Position numbers and translations under genes: made by a program. Below, piece after piece: positions 44,286-52,274 of a stretch of DNA of 64,000 nucleotides; the first letter of the stretch is position 1; each line of letters opens with the position of its first letter. Origin of the DNA: Flavobacterium marginilacus (GTDB taxonomy: Bacteria; Bacteroidota; Bacteroidia; Flavobacteriales; Flavobacteriaceae); contig NZ_CP113975.1 in assembly GCF_026870155.1 (NCBI RefSeq), forward strand, positions 4,464,001-4,528,000, given 5' to 3'. Below the pieces are notes generated by a model. That model worked only from the letters and a program-made list of their open reading frames with translations, was not told the origin of the DNA and searched no databases.

Positions 44286-44516
44286 CTTAACTTAATGACA
44301 TTGGCTTCTATCCCAATGTCATTAAGTTAAGAGAAATCCGGAGGATTTCAATGTTTATAGAAATCAAAAATGTGCGTTACAGCAACCCCAGCGGGGTTGT
44401 ACGACACAAAGAAACATTCGACCCCGCTGGGGTCATTGTCAAAATCGAACATTCTTTCTATAAACATTCGACCTCTCTGAGGTATAAAAAATCTTAACTT
44501 AATGACATTGGCTTCT
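44286..44516. repeat. Composite repeat: palindrome, four mini-hairpins, repeated end
   Basis: TTAACTTAATGACATTGG (44287-44304) pairs perfectly with 44313-44330. A 24-bp segment starting CTTAACTTAATGACATTGG at 44286 recurs exactly at 44493-44516. Between them are four stems, each with a 3-nt loop: AAATCC-GGA-GGATTT (44334-44348), CAACCCC-AGC-GGGGTTG (44383-44399), GACCCC-GCT-GGGGTC (44420-44434) and ACCTC-TCT-GAGGT (44471-44483). Words ATGTTTATAGAAA and the complement TTTCTATAAACATTCG link them. No gene is visible in this 600-bp gap. Confidence 0.75.
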
Positions 44517-44616
44517 TTCCCTCAGACAGGAAAACTGACAAACCATAACTGCTCATTTTTTTCAGAATAACGAACAAATACCAGAAAATATTCCAAAAGA
44601 TTCGCACACAAAACCG

Positions 44617-44624
44617 TATTTTTG
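44617..44624 (+). promoter_or_regulatory. -7 box TATTTTTG for purT
   Basis: Full consensus match 60 bp before the purT ATG. Confidence 0.45.
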
Positions 44625-44684
44625 TTACAATAATTTACAACTGGATAAGGCAATAATCCTCATAAACCTACTAAACTACTTTCA

Positions 44685-45845
44685 ATGAAAATACTCCTCC
44701 TCGGCTCAGGCGAATTAGGAAAAGAATTCACAATCGCAGCACAGCGCATCGGGCAGACCGTAATTGCTGTTGACAGCTACGAAAACGCACCCGCTATGCA
44801 GGTTTCACATAGTTACGAAGTCATAAACATGCTTGATGGCGAAGCTTTGGATCGGATTGTTGCCAAGCACCAGCCTGATTTCATTGTTCCAGAAATAGAA
44901 GCTATCAGGACTGAGCGTTTCTATGACTACGAAAAACAAGGAATCACCGTAGTTCCTTCTGCGAAAGCGGCCAACTTTACGATGAACAGAAAAGCAATCC
45001 GTGATTTAGCAGCTAAAGAACTGGGTTTGCGAACCGCTAATTACCGCTATGCCACAACTGCCGAGGAATTGCACAAAGGCGTTGAAGCCGTGGGAATGCC
45101 CTGCGTAGTAAAACCATTAATGTCATCCTCTGGAAAAGGACAATCGACGATAAAAACTGCAGCCGATATCGACAAAGCCTGGCAATATGCTGTAGAAGGC
45201 TCCCGTGGCGATGTGGTAGAAGTGATTGTCGAAGCCTTTGTCAAATTCAATTCGGAAATCACTTTATTGACAGTGGTACAGAACGGCAATCCTACCCTGT
45301 TTTGTGCGCCAATCGGTCACAGACAGGAGCGAGGCGATTATCAGGAAAGCTGGCAGCCTGCAAAAGTATCCGAAAAAGATTTATACGAAGCACAGGATAT
45401 GGCCGAAAAAGTGACCGAAGCTCTGGGCGGTGCAGGACTTTTTGGCGTGGAATTTTTCCTTGCCGATGACGGTGTTTATTTCTCTGAATTATCACCAAGG
45501 CCTCACGACACCGGCATGGTAACTTTGGCAGGAACTCAAAACTTTAATGAATTTGAACTGCATCTGCGTGCTATTCTGAGTCTGCCAATTTTTGAAATTA
45601 CATTAGAAAAAGCCGGTGCCAGTGCAGTAATTCTAGCTTCGGAAAATTCGGAAAATCCAACATTTACAGGAATAGAAAAAATCGCAGCTTTACCCAAAAC
45701 AGATTTCCGGATCTTTGGGAAACCAACCTCAAGACCCTACCGCCGCATGGGAGTAGCTTTAGTCAATGACACTCTTGATACAAATATTGAAGAAATAGCA
45801 GCAAAAGCAAAAGAAGCTGCCCGATTAGTCAAAGTACAATCTTAG
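44685..45845 (+). CDS. purT: Formate-dependent phosphoribosylglycinamide formyltransferase
   Basis: A 386-residue ATP-grasp enzyme of purine synthesis that makes formyl-GAR from GAR, formate and ATP. The N-terminal domain begins [20 protein letters not shown]. The ATP-binding loop is [11 protein letters not shown], the metal site is [27 protein letters not shown] (given here by its ends GVEFF and SPRPHDTG), and the C-terminal [15 protein letters not shown] is standard. Length matches the family. The stop codon abuts the stop of the convergent AraC gene with no spacer. Confidence 0.94.
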   Translation: MKILLLGSGELGKEFTIAAQRIGQTVIAVDSYENAPAMQVSHSYEVINMLDGEALDRIVAKHQPDFIVPEIEAIRTERFYDYEKQGITVVPSAKAANFTMNRKAIRDLAAKELGLRTANYRYATTAEELHKGVEAVGMPCVVKPLMSSSGKGQSTIKTAADIDKAWQYAVEGSRGDVVEVIVEAFVKFNSEITLLTVVQNGNPTLFCAPIGHRQERGDYQESWQPAKVSEKDLYEAQDMAEKVTEALGGAGLFGVEFFLADDGVYFSELSPRPHDTGMVTLAGTQNFNEFELHLRAILSLPIFEITLEKAGASAVILASENSENPTFTGIEKIAALPKTDFRIFGKPTSRPYRRMGVALVNDTLDTNIEEIAAKAKEAARLVKVQS

Positions 45846-46709
45846 TTACTTTTTAGAAACCCGAAAAGCTGTCGGCGTCATACCGGAATGCTTTTTAAAC
45901 AGCCTTACAAAATAAGAATAGTCATCGAAACCTAACTCAGAAGCAATTTCGCTGACTGTTCTTTTTTTATCCATCAGCATTCGTTTGGCTTCCAGAATAA
46001 TTCTGTCGGTAATAACATGAGTAGTTGTCTTTTTCAAGATTTCATTGCAGATTCTGTTCAGATGCTTTAACGTGATGTGAAGCTGAGAAGCATAAAAAGA
46101 AGGTGCTTTTTCGGTCCAGAAATGTTTTTCCAGAAGCAGATAAAAATCCTTGATTCTTGAATTATACGAGTGGGTTTCCAAAACATACTGCTCATTGTAT
46201 TTTCTTGTAATTTCGATGTGAATACTGTCTAATAGATTCAGAATTTTATCATGTTTCATAATTCTATTTCCCTGAGATTCTTCCAGCATCGCATAAAAAT
46301 AAGGCACAATCCCATTCAATTCATTGGAATCAAAAATCATTTCGGGCGAATTTCCCAGTGCAGAATAGAATGGAAATACCTCTATTGTTTTTTGTCCAAA
46401 ATACAGATTATACATTTCCTGCGAATAAAAAACAACAAAACCATCAATATCATCAGATAAACTCCAATGATGCATCTGCCCGGGCTGCAGGAAAAACATA
46501 CTCCCAGGTCTAATACTGAAAACATCAAAATCGATATCATGTGTACCTGATCCATGGGTAAAAAGCACCAGCACATACGAATTATGTCTATGCGGTTCTT
46601 CGACAAAACTGTGATGAGCTAAATGATTTTTGAAGGTATTAATATAAAAATCACTGCTAACTGCATTCCAATTAAACCGTTCAATAGAATATACAGGATA
46701 CTTTTTCAT
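45846..46709 (-). CDS. AraC-family transcriptional regulator with cupin sensor
   Basis: A 287-residue regulator. The N-terminal AraC_binding cupin (residues ~25-150) has EPHRHNSYVLVLF, FSIRPGSMFFLQPGQMHHW. The C-terminal double HTH (residues ~190-287) has TVSEIASELGFDDYSYFVRLFKKHSGMTP, given by its halves, and RVSKK at the end. Effector and targets are unknown. I start at ATG 46709 (MKKYPVYSIERF), where the cupin alignment begins; the upstream codon at 46766 adds 19 unrelated residues. It is convergent with purT, with 0 bp between the stops. Confidence 0.86.
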   Translation of the reverse strand: MKKYPVYSIERFNWNAVSSDFYINTFKNHLAHHSFVEEPHRHNSYVLVLFTHGSGTHDIDFDVFSIRPGSMFFLQPGQMHHWSLSDDIDGFVVFYSQEMYNLYFGQKTIEVFPFYSALGNSPEMIFDSNELNGIVPYFYAMLEESQGNRIMKHDKILNLLDSIHIEITRKYNEQYVLETHSYNSRIKDFYLLLEKHFWTEKAPSFYASQLHITLKHLNRICNEILKKTTTHVITDRIILEAKRMLMDKKRTVSEIASELGFDDYSYFVRLFKKHSGMTPTAFRVSKK

Positions 46710-46776
46710 AATTACCAATGTCTTTTTTGTGCTATAATTAGCGAATATAGAAAATAGCTGTGACACGAATATGAAA

Positions 46777-46784
46777 TACCTTTG
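46777..46784 (+). promoter_or_regulatory. -7 box TACCTTTG for the DUF983 gene
   Basis: Full consensus match 15 bp before the ATG. Confidence 0.5.
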
Positions 46785-46799
46785 AAAAAAAATTAAAAG

Positions 46800-47162
46800 A
46801 TGTCACACGCACTGCTTCATATCCTGAATAACGACTGTCCTCATTGCCATGAAGGAAAAGTATTTAACGAAAAAAATATCTTTTTTAATATTGGATTCCC
46901 AAAAATGAATCAATATTGCCCGCACTGCCATTATAAATTCGAGAAAGAACCTGGCTATTTTTTTGGTGCGATGTATGTAAACTATGGACTGACTGTAGCG
47001 CAGGGAATTGCAACTTACTTGATTGCACATCAGTTTTTTGCCGAAACATTCGATTTACGGATCATTGGCATTATAACTGCAGTGATTTTAGTTATGGCTT
47101 CGTTTAACATCCGCCTTTCAAGATTATTGTGGATTTATATGTTTAAAAATTATTCCATTTAA
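46800..47162 (+). CDS. DUF983 membrane protein with zinc-ribbon-like N terminus
   Basis: A 120-residue protein. Two CPHCH motifs (about residues 13-17 and 41-44) form a likely zinc ribbon, followed by KFEKEPGYFFGAMYVNY, the DUF983 core, and two transmembrane helices (residues ~60-78 and 86-105). Function is unknown. It is monocistronic, with its own promoter box and a palindromic repeat downstream. Confidence 0.85.
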   Translation: MSHALLHILNNDCPHCHEGKVFNEKNIFFNIGFPKMNQYCPHCHYKFEKEPGYFFGAMYVNYGLTVAQGIATYLIAHQFFAETFDLRIIGIITAVILVMASFNIRLSRLLWIYMFKNYSI

Positions 47163-47182
47163 GGGAAGGCTCAAAAAAATTA

Positions 47183-47253
47183 GCCACAAATTACACAAAT
47201 GAACACAAATTATAAACTGCTTTTAATTTGTGTTCATTTGTGTAATTTGTGGC
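47183..47253. repeat. Perfect 30-bp inverted repeat of CACAAATT words
   Basis: Arms at 47183-47212 (GCCACAAATTACACAAATGA and on) and 47224-47253 are exact complements, loop 11 nt. Three CACAAAT words lie at spacings 9 and 10 bp, the same geometry as the CACGAATT elements at 27.5 and 28.9 kb. Confidence 0.85.
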
Positions 47254-47364
47254 AGAACCCTTTTAACGTTTTGGAAAAACAGTGAATAAAGTATCTTTCC
47301 AAAAAACTTTCTAAAAAAAACCTTAAGAAATCCCAACTTACTGAAAATTACATTTACATTTTTT

Positions 47365-47372
47365 TATGTTTG
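47365..47372 (+). promoter_or_regulatory. -7 box TATGTTTG for the OmpR-type operon
   Basis: Full consensus match 19 bp before the ATG at 47392. Confidence 0.55.
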
Positions 47373-47391
47373 CAAAAACAAACACTTGTAA

Positions 47392-48075
47392 ATGAAATTA
47401 TTGATTGTTGAGGACGAACCCAATCTGTTATCCGTTTTAAGAAAAGGATTTACCGAAAATAATTTTGAGGTAAGTGTCTGTCTTGACGGAGAAACTGCCT
47501 TGGAAATGATCCAGAACAACGATTTTGATGTTGTGATCCTGGATGTTATGCTCCCGAAAGTTAACGGAATCGAAATCTGCCGAAGATTACGGGCAATCAA
47601 AAACTTTGTTCCCATCCTTTTGTTGACTGCTTTGGGAACTTCTGAAAATATCGTGAACGGACTGGAAAACGGTGCCGATGATTATTTGGTAAAACCTTTT
47701 AAATTCACCGAACTCAATGCAAGGGTTATGGCATTGGCAAGAAGAGCCAATCTCGATACTCAAAAACCAGACATCATAAAACTCGAAGATTTAGAAATAA
47801 ACGGCAAAACCAAAATGGTATACCGAAACGGCAATCCTATTCTCCTAACACACAAAGAATTCAGACTGCTTTATTATTTGGCCAAAAACAAAGGAACGAT
47901 CGTTTCCCGAAATCAGATTCTTGACAATGTCTGGGACATCAGTTTTGATATGAATACCAATGTTGTGGATGTCTATATTAATTATCTGCGAAAAAAAATC
48001 GACAAACCTTATAACACCAAAATGATCCAGACCATCAAAGGTTTTGGTTATATATTACAAACTGAAAATGAATAA
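47392..48075 (+). CDS. OmpR/PhoB-family response regulator
   Basis: A 227-residue two-component regulator. The receiver domain has the acidic pocket VEDEPNL, phosphoacceptor Asp51 in VVILDVMLPKVNG and Lys in YLVKPFKF. The C-terminal winged helix (residues ~130-225) has LTHKEFRLLYYLAKNKG and VDVYINYLRKKID. It overlaps its kinase gene by 8 bp. Likely targets include the stress-like and bestrophin genes that follow; this is inferred from position only. Confidence 0.92.
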   Translation: MKLLIVEDEPNLLSVLRKGFTENNFEVSVCLDGETALEMIQNNDFDVVILDVMLPKVNGIEICRRLRAIKNFVPILLLTALGTSENIVNGLENGADDYLVKPFKFTELNARVMALARRANLDTQKPDIIKLEDLEINGKTKMVYRNGNPILLTHKEFRLLYYLAKNKGTIVSRNQILDNVWDISFDMNTNVVDVYINYLRKKIDKPYNTKMIQTIKGFGYILQTENE

Positions 48076-49459
48076 TATAAAAAAGAAAATTACTTATTCG
48101 TACGTTATTCTTTCTACTATCAGCACCATTTTTCTTTGTATTCTGGTGTTCTTCTTATTTAGGAGTAACAATCAATATTACTTTTTGAAACGTTTGGAAG
48201 ACCGTGCAAAAATTGTTGCTTCAATTCATTTCCAGAAAGATCCTGAAAAAATCAAGTACTACAAACAGCTTAAAAAAAATGGGCTGGAAGAATTAATTCA
48301 AGAAGAGGATTTTGTGCTTAAAGTAAACAGCCAAAACACTTTTGAATACAATACCAAATTAAACCTGCCCAACGAATTTTATACCAATGTTTTAAAAAAC
48401 GGAAAAGAATCCTTTGAAATAGACAACAAATATTACTTAGGCCAGATTTTTACTGAAAATGGTCAAAGATACATTGTTATCATCGCAGCCGTAGACCGAA
48501 AAGGGCATCTGACAACGGTTTATATTTCGAGAATTATGATTATTGGAATTGCCGTATTCTTTATTATATCTTTATTTCTGGGAAGATTATTAGCCAAAAA
48601 AGTAATCATTCCAGTTTCGAATATTGCCAAGGAGGTAAAAAGAATCAGTGCTTCCAACTTATCCCGAAGACTGCAGAATGAGGGAAACACCGGCGAAATA
48701 GCCGATTTGACTTCGACTTTTAATGATATGCTGGATCGGCTGGAAACGTCTTTTGAAATTCAGACGAACTTCATCAATAATGCTTCCCACGAACTAAAAA
48801 CACCAATCACGACCATCATTGCCGAAGCGGAAATTATGCTTCTGAAAGAAAGAGAAAAAGAGGAATACATCACTTCACTGGAAAACATTTACAGACAGTC
48901 GTCAAAATTAGGAAGCCTGACCGAAAGCCTTTTAAAACTTACCCAAACCGGTTACGACGGTACTAAGCAAGTCCAAAATGTGGTTCGTATGGACGATTTA
49001 TTATTTGAAGTAAAAACAGATTTGGACACTTTCTTCCCAGATAATAAAGTGAGCATCAAACTGGATGTTTCTGCAAAAGACAGTAATTATCTATCGATTC
49101 CATGCAATAAAAATTTATTGGAATTGGCTATCAACAACATTGTCGCAAATGGTGTAAAATACTCGGACAACAAGGAAGTTTTTGTTAATCTTAGTGCAAC
49201 CAAGGACATTATCAAAATTGTAATCAGCGATATCGGTATTGGAATTCCATCCGAAGATATTCCGCATCTTTACGAACCCTTTTTCAGAGGAAAAGAGGCC
49301 AGTAAATATATTGGTTACGGACTGGGACTGCCATTAGCCATGAAAATCATCCGAATGCACAATGGTGAATTACAGATCCAGTCCGAAAAAAACAAAGGGA
49401 CAATTGTAACTATTTTGTTCAAAAAGACCAACATTAAAAATTCTAATGTGAATTCTTAG
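48068..49459 (+). CDS. HAMP-containing sensor histidine kinase
   Basis: A 463-residue inner-membrane kinase with two transmembrane helices (about residues 9-30 and 155-178), a periplasmic sensor region between them, a HAMP linker (RLLAKKVIIPVSNIAKEV), HisKA with His241 in NNASHELKTPITT, and HATPase_c with NNIVANGVKYSDN, DIGIGIPSEDI and GYGLGLPLA. I start at ATG 48068 (MNNIKKKITYSYV), which gives helix 1 the usual short cytoplasmic lead. The stimulus is unknown. Confidence 0.9.
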   Translation: MNNIKKKITYSYVILSTISTIFLCILVFFLFRSNNQYYFLKRLEDRAKIVASIHFQKDPEKIKYYKQLKKNGLEELIQEEDFVLKVNSQNTFEYNTKLNLPNEFYTNVLKNGKESFEIDNKYYLGQIFTENGQRYIVIIAAVDRKGHLTTVYISRIMIIGIAVFFIISLFLGRLLAKKVIIPVSNIAKEVKRISASNLSRRLQNEGNTGEIADLTSTFNDMLDRLETSFEIQTNFINNASHELKTPITTIIAEAEIMLLKEREKEEYITSLENIYRQSSKLGSLTESLLKLTQTGYDGTKQVQNVVRMDDLLFEVKTDLDTFFPDNKVSIKLDVSAKDSNYLSIPCNKNLLELAINNIVANGVKYSDNKEVFVNLSATKDIIKIVISDIGIGIPSEDIPHLYEPFFRGKEASKYIGYGLGLPLAMKIIRMHNGELQIQSEKNKGTIVTILFKKTNIKNSNVNS

Positions 49460-49534
49460 AATTTTCTAATGTTCTTTTAAACTGGCTCTAATATAGCAGG
49501 ATTTACTTTGTAAGTACAAAAAACAAACGTACTT

Positions 49535-50257
49535 ATGAAAAACTTTTTAATCCCTACACGACTAACTTCTGACACAATAGCAGCAGTTAAAACAGCCATT
49601 AATCATTCTAAAAATGAAAATGTAAAAATCATTCTTTTTTTAGTTACTGATGAAATTAATTCGTTCTCAGCAGCTCAATACCTGAGAGAACAAGACAGCC
49701 AGATAACCCACAAAGAATTAGCCGTATTAGACAATTGCCGTGACTTAATTGCGGATTTTCCAAATTGCAAATTAGAATTCCAGCGTCAGTCCGGAATCAC
49801 TGCACCACTTTTAAAAAACTTTCTGCAGTTTCATTCTATTGATTTAGTGCTGCTGACCAAATCAGTAATTACAAGCAAAAAAACGGTACATACTAATTTG
49901 GTGCAGATTATTGAGAACCAAAAAATATCCATTTTAAGGTTAATCAACGATCAGACTACACAGCTGAACAAGGCAATTTATTTAGAAAACGTCTATTCCC
50001 GATTAAATATTGATGATATTCAGCAATACATGCAGGACCAGTTTCCGCTGCAAAAAATCAGTCAGGTCTTAAAAAAAGAACAGGAAACTTCAGAATATAT
50101 CCATTTTCTGCTAAAAGAAGTTTTATCTAAAAACGATATTGATTTTGTAATTGAAACCCGCACCTCCGAACGGTCAACAATTAAAAACAAAAAACAAAGT
50201 CAATTAAATCAGCATTTTGACATCCCAATTTTATCACTGCACGAAGAAACCGTTTAA
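49535..50257 (+). CDS. Universal-stress-protein-like protein
   Basis: A 240-residue soluble protein whose first ~140 residues look like a UspA-type alpha/beta fold: FLIPTRLTSDTIAAVKTAINH at the start, and the strand-plus-loop FHSIDLVLLTKS in place of the usual AD(L)IVMGTHG. The ATP-binding Gly-rich loop is not recognisable, so nucleotide binding is doubtful. The C-terminal ~100 residues may be a second, degenerate Usp repeat (VLSKNDIDFVIETRT). It lies between the two-component genes and the bestrophin gene. Confidence 0.55.
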   Translation: MKNFLIPTRLTSDTIAAVKTAINHSKNENVKIILFLVTDEINSFSAAQYLREQDSQITHKELAVLDNCRDLIADFPNCKLEFQRQSGITAPLLKNFLQFHSIDLVLLTKSVITSKKTVHTNLVQIIENQKISILRLINDQTTQLNKAIYLENVYSRLNIDDIQQYMQDQFPLQKISQVLKKEQETSEYIHFLLKEVLSKNDIDFVIETRTSERSTIKNKKQSQLNQHFDIPILSLHEETV

Positions 50258-50267
50258 TACAAGCATC

Positions 50268-51224
50268 ATGTTACTAAAAAAGAAAATACCGCTAAGCTAT
50301 ATATTAGGGAAAATTAAATTTGAACTTGCAATAGTATTGGTATACACCTGCCTTTTTGATATTTTTCACAGACTTAATCCCGAACTGAATACCGAAATTC
50401 CGATAGCCATACCTTCAGTAATCGGAACGGTAATTTCACTATTACTTGCATTCAAATCCAACCAGGCCTATGATCGCTGGTGGGAAGCACGAATAGTATG
50501 GGGAGCGGTAACCAACGATTCACGATCATTTATAAGACAGCTTATTACCTATTACAAAGACCCAATTTTTTCGATTGAGGCTAATAATTTCATTGAAAAA
50601 ATGGCAAAAAGACAAGCAGCGTGGTGTTATGCTTTAGGAAATGCCTTGAGAGGGGAAAATGCATACAAACCTATCAAAGGATTACTGACTCCTGAGGAAT
50701 TTGACTATATCAAAAAACACAAACACGTACCCAATGCATTACTGATGCTGCACGGAAAAGACCTAAAAGATGCTCTCCGTGAAGAAAAAATAAATGCTTT
50801 TCAGCAAATTGAATTAGACAGAACGCTGACTAATTTCTGCGATCACATGGGTAAATGCGAACGTATAAAAACAACCATTTTCCCAACAACATATGGACTT
50901 TACATTCATATGACTATCTTTTTATTCATCATACTGCTTCCGTTTAGTTTGCCTACCATGCTGCGATGGCTAGAAATACCACTTGTAACTATAATAGCGG
51001 CGGCATTTTTCCTGGTAGAAAAAATGGCAATTCATCTGCAGGATCCATTCGAAAACAAACCAACTGATACTCCTGTTTCTGCAATTGCCAAAAACATTGA
51101 GAAAAATTTAATGCAGATGGTCAATGAATATAATGATGAATATTCCAATACATCAGAGCATTTCGAGTCAAACACGCACCGCATAGAAGCAAAAAAAAGT
51201 AAAGAAGACTATTATATTTTATAG
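50268..51224 (+). CDS. Bestrophin-family chloride channel-like protein
   Basis: A 318-residue membrane protein of the bestrophin/RFP-TM family. The N-terminal pore helices carry the family signature IPSVIGTVISLLLAFKSNQA followed by YDRWWEARIVWGAVTNDSR; further helices lie at about residues 210-260 (TTYGLYIHMTIFLFIILLP). Such proteins form pentameric anion channels in the inner membrane. I start at ATG 50268, 10 bp after the stress-like gene stop. It is probably the last gene of the operon that starts at 47392, since a terminator follows. Confidence 0.88.
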   Translation: MLLKKKIPLSYILGKIKFELAIVLVYTCLFDIFHRLNPELNTEIPIAIPSVIGTVISLLLAFKSNQAYDRWWEARIVWGAVTNDSRSFIRQLITYYKDPIFSIEANNFIEKMAKRQAAWCYALGNALRGENAYKPIKGLLTPEEFDYIKKHKHVPNALLMLHGKDLKDALREEKINAFQQIELDRTLTNFCDHMGKCERIKTTIFPTTYGLYIHMTIFLFIILLPFSLPTMLRWLEIPLVTIIAAAFFLVEKMAIHLQDPFENKPTDTPVSAIAKNIEKNLMQMVNEYNDEYSNTSEHFESNTHRIEAKKSKEDYYIL

Positions 51225-51250
51225 GTTAAATAATTGGGTCTTCGCCCAAG

Positions 51251-51285
51251 ACCTGTAAGAACAAAGTTTCTTGCAGGTTTTTTTG
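51251..51285 (+). terminator. Terminator after the bestrophin gene
   Basis: ACCTGTAAGAA (51251-51261) pairs with TTCTTGCAGGT (51268-51278; one G-T pair), then a T run. Confidence 0.8.
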
Positions 51286-51366
51286 TACAACTCTACCAAT
51301 AGATTTTTTTAAAAACCAGACAAACCCGCAAATTTATCATTCTATATTGCTTTTAGAATTAAAATA

Positions 51367-51416
51367 TCTCGCAGAGAAATAAGTTCTAAACTTTGCGACT
51401 TTGCGGCTCTGCGAGA
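51367..51416. repeat. Degenerate palindrome of CTTTGCG/CTCTGCG words
   Basis: TCTCGCAGAG (51367-51376) pairs perfectly with CTCTGCGAGA (51407-51416). The intervening CTTTGCGACTTTGCGG repeats the word of the 44209-44276 palindrome. The rest of this 294-bp gap holds only the terminator and promoter listed. Confidence 0.55.
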
Positions 51417-51505
51417 CAGTTTTATAACTTAATACATAGTCCAAGAACCACAAGAGCAATGCTTCCCTAGCGTTTTTTTTGTTTACTATTTTACAGAAAT
51501 AATTG

Positions 51506-51513
51506 TACTTTTG
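51506..51513 (+). promoter_or_regulatory. -7 box TACTTTTG very close to the Crp-type start
   Basis: Full consensus match only 5 bp before the ATG at 51519; a TTTG at 51478-51481 lies 24 bp upstream. Transcription from it would begin at or near the start codon. Confidence 0.5.
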
Positions 51514-51518
51514 AGAGA

Positions 51519-52094
51519 ATGAAGGCGATCCTCGAAAACATCAGCAAGCACGTTACTTTAACTCCTGAAGAACAGGAACTTTTTCTGTCCAAAACAGAAA
51601 CACAGCAATACAAAGCCAAAACTATTCTGCTCAATGCAGGCGAAATCTGCAGACAATCCTATTTTGTTAATTCGGGTGTAATCCGAAGTTTTAATATCAA
51701 TGACAATATTGTAGAACATGTCTTAAGTTTTGCGGCCAGCGGCTGGTGGATAAGTGATATGTACAGTCTGCTTTCGCAAAAACCTGGAAACCTTTTTATT
51801 CAGGTAATAGAAGATGCCGAAGTGGTAATATTATCCAAAGAGAACCAGGAAATCCTGTACAAAGAAATACCGCAGCTAGAGCGTTTTTTCAGGATTTTAA
51901 CCGAAAATTCATTGGTAGCACACCAACAGCGGTTAATGGACAATTTAAGTTTAACCGCCGAAGAGCGTTTTGATAAATTCTGCAAAAAATACACCAATTT
52001 AATTTATAGTGTCCCTCAAAAACAAATTGCTTCTTATCTGGGAGTAACTCCTGAGTTTTTTAGTAAGATGAAAAGTAAAATGCTGCGGAAATAG
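51519..52094 (+). CDS. Crp/Fnr-family transcriptional regulator
   Basis: A 191-residue regulator. Residues ~5-115 are a cyclic-nucleotide-binding beta-barrel (KTILLNAGEICRQSYFVNSGVIRSF), without the Arg-Ser phosphate-binding pair needed for cAMP. The C-terminal HTH (residues ~150-191) is compact, with QKQIASYLGVTPEFFSKMK. This short type is common in Bacteroidota and is often linked to oxidative or nitrosative stress genes; targets are unknown here. Its -7 box is almost at the start codon, so its mRNA may be leaderless. Confidence 0.85.
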   Translation: MKAILENISKHVTLTPEEQELFLSKTETQQYKAKTILLNAGEICRQSYFVNSGVIRSFNINDNIVEHVLSFAASGWWISDMYSLLSQKPGNLFIQVIEDAEVVILSKENQEILYKEIPQLERFFRILTENSLVAHQQRLMDNLSLTAEERFDKFCKKYTNLIYSVPQKQIASYLGVTPEFFSKMKSKMLRK

Positions 52095-52274
52095 CGCTAA
52101 AAACAATTACAACTTAAGTACTCATCTATTGAGCAAATACATACCTATTCCATTCAACCATAATTTAACAAGATTTAACAACTCAAATACAATATTATTA
52201 AAACAATTCTGTTTAAATTTTTGATGATTAATTCCTGTTTAAACCACCCTTTTTCAACTTCTAAAACATTCCTA

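Noticed and set aside
44286..44516. A riboswitch for purT
   Set aside because: The structures end 168 bp before the ATG and upstream of the promoter box at 44617-44624, so they would not be in the purT leader if that box is used.
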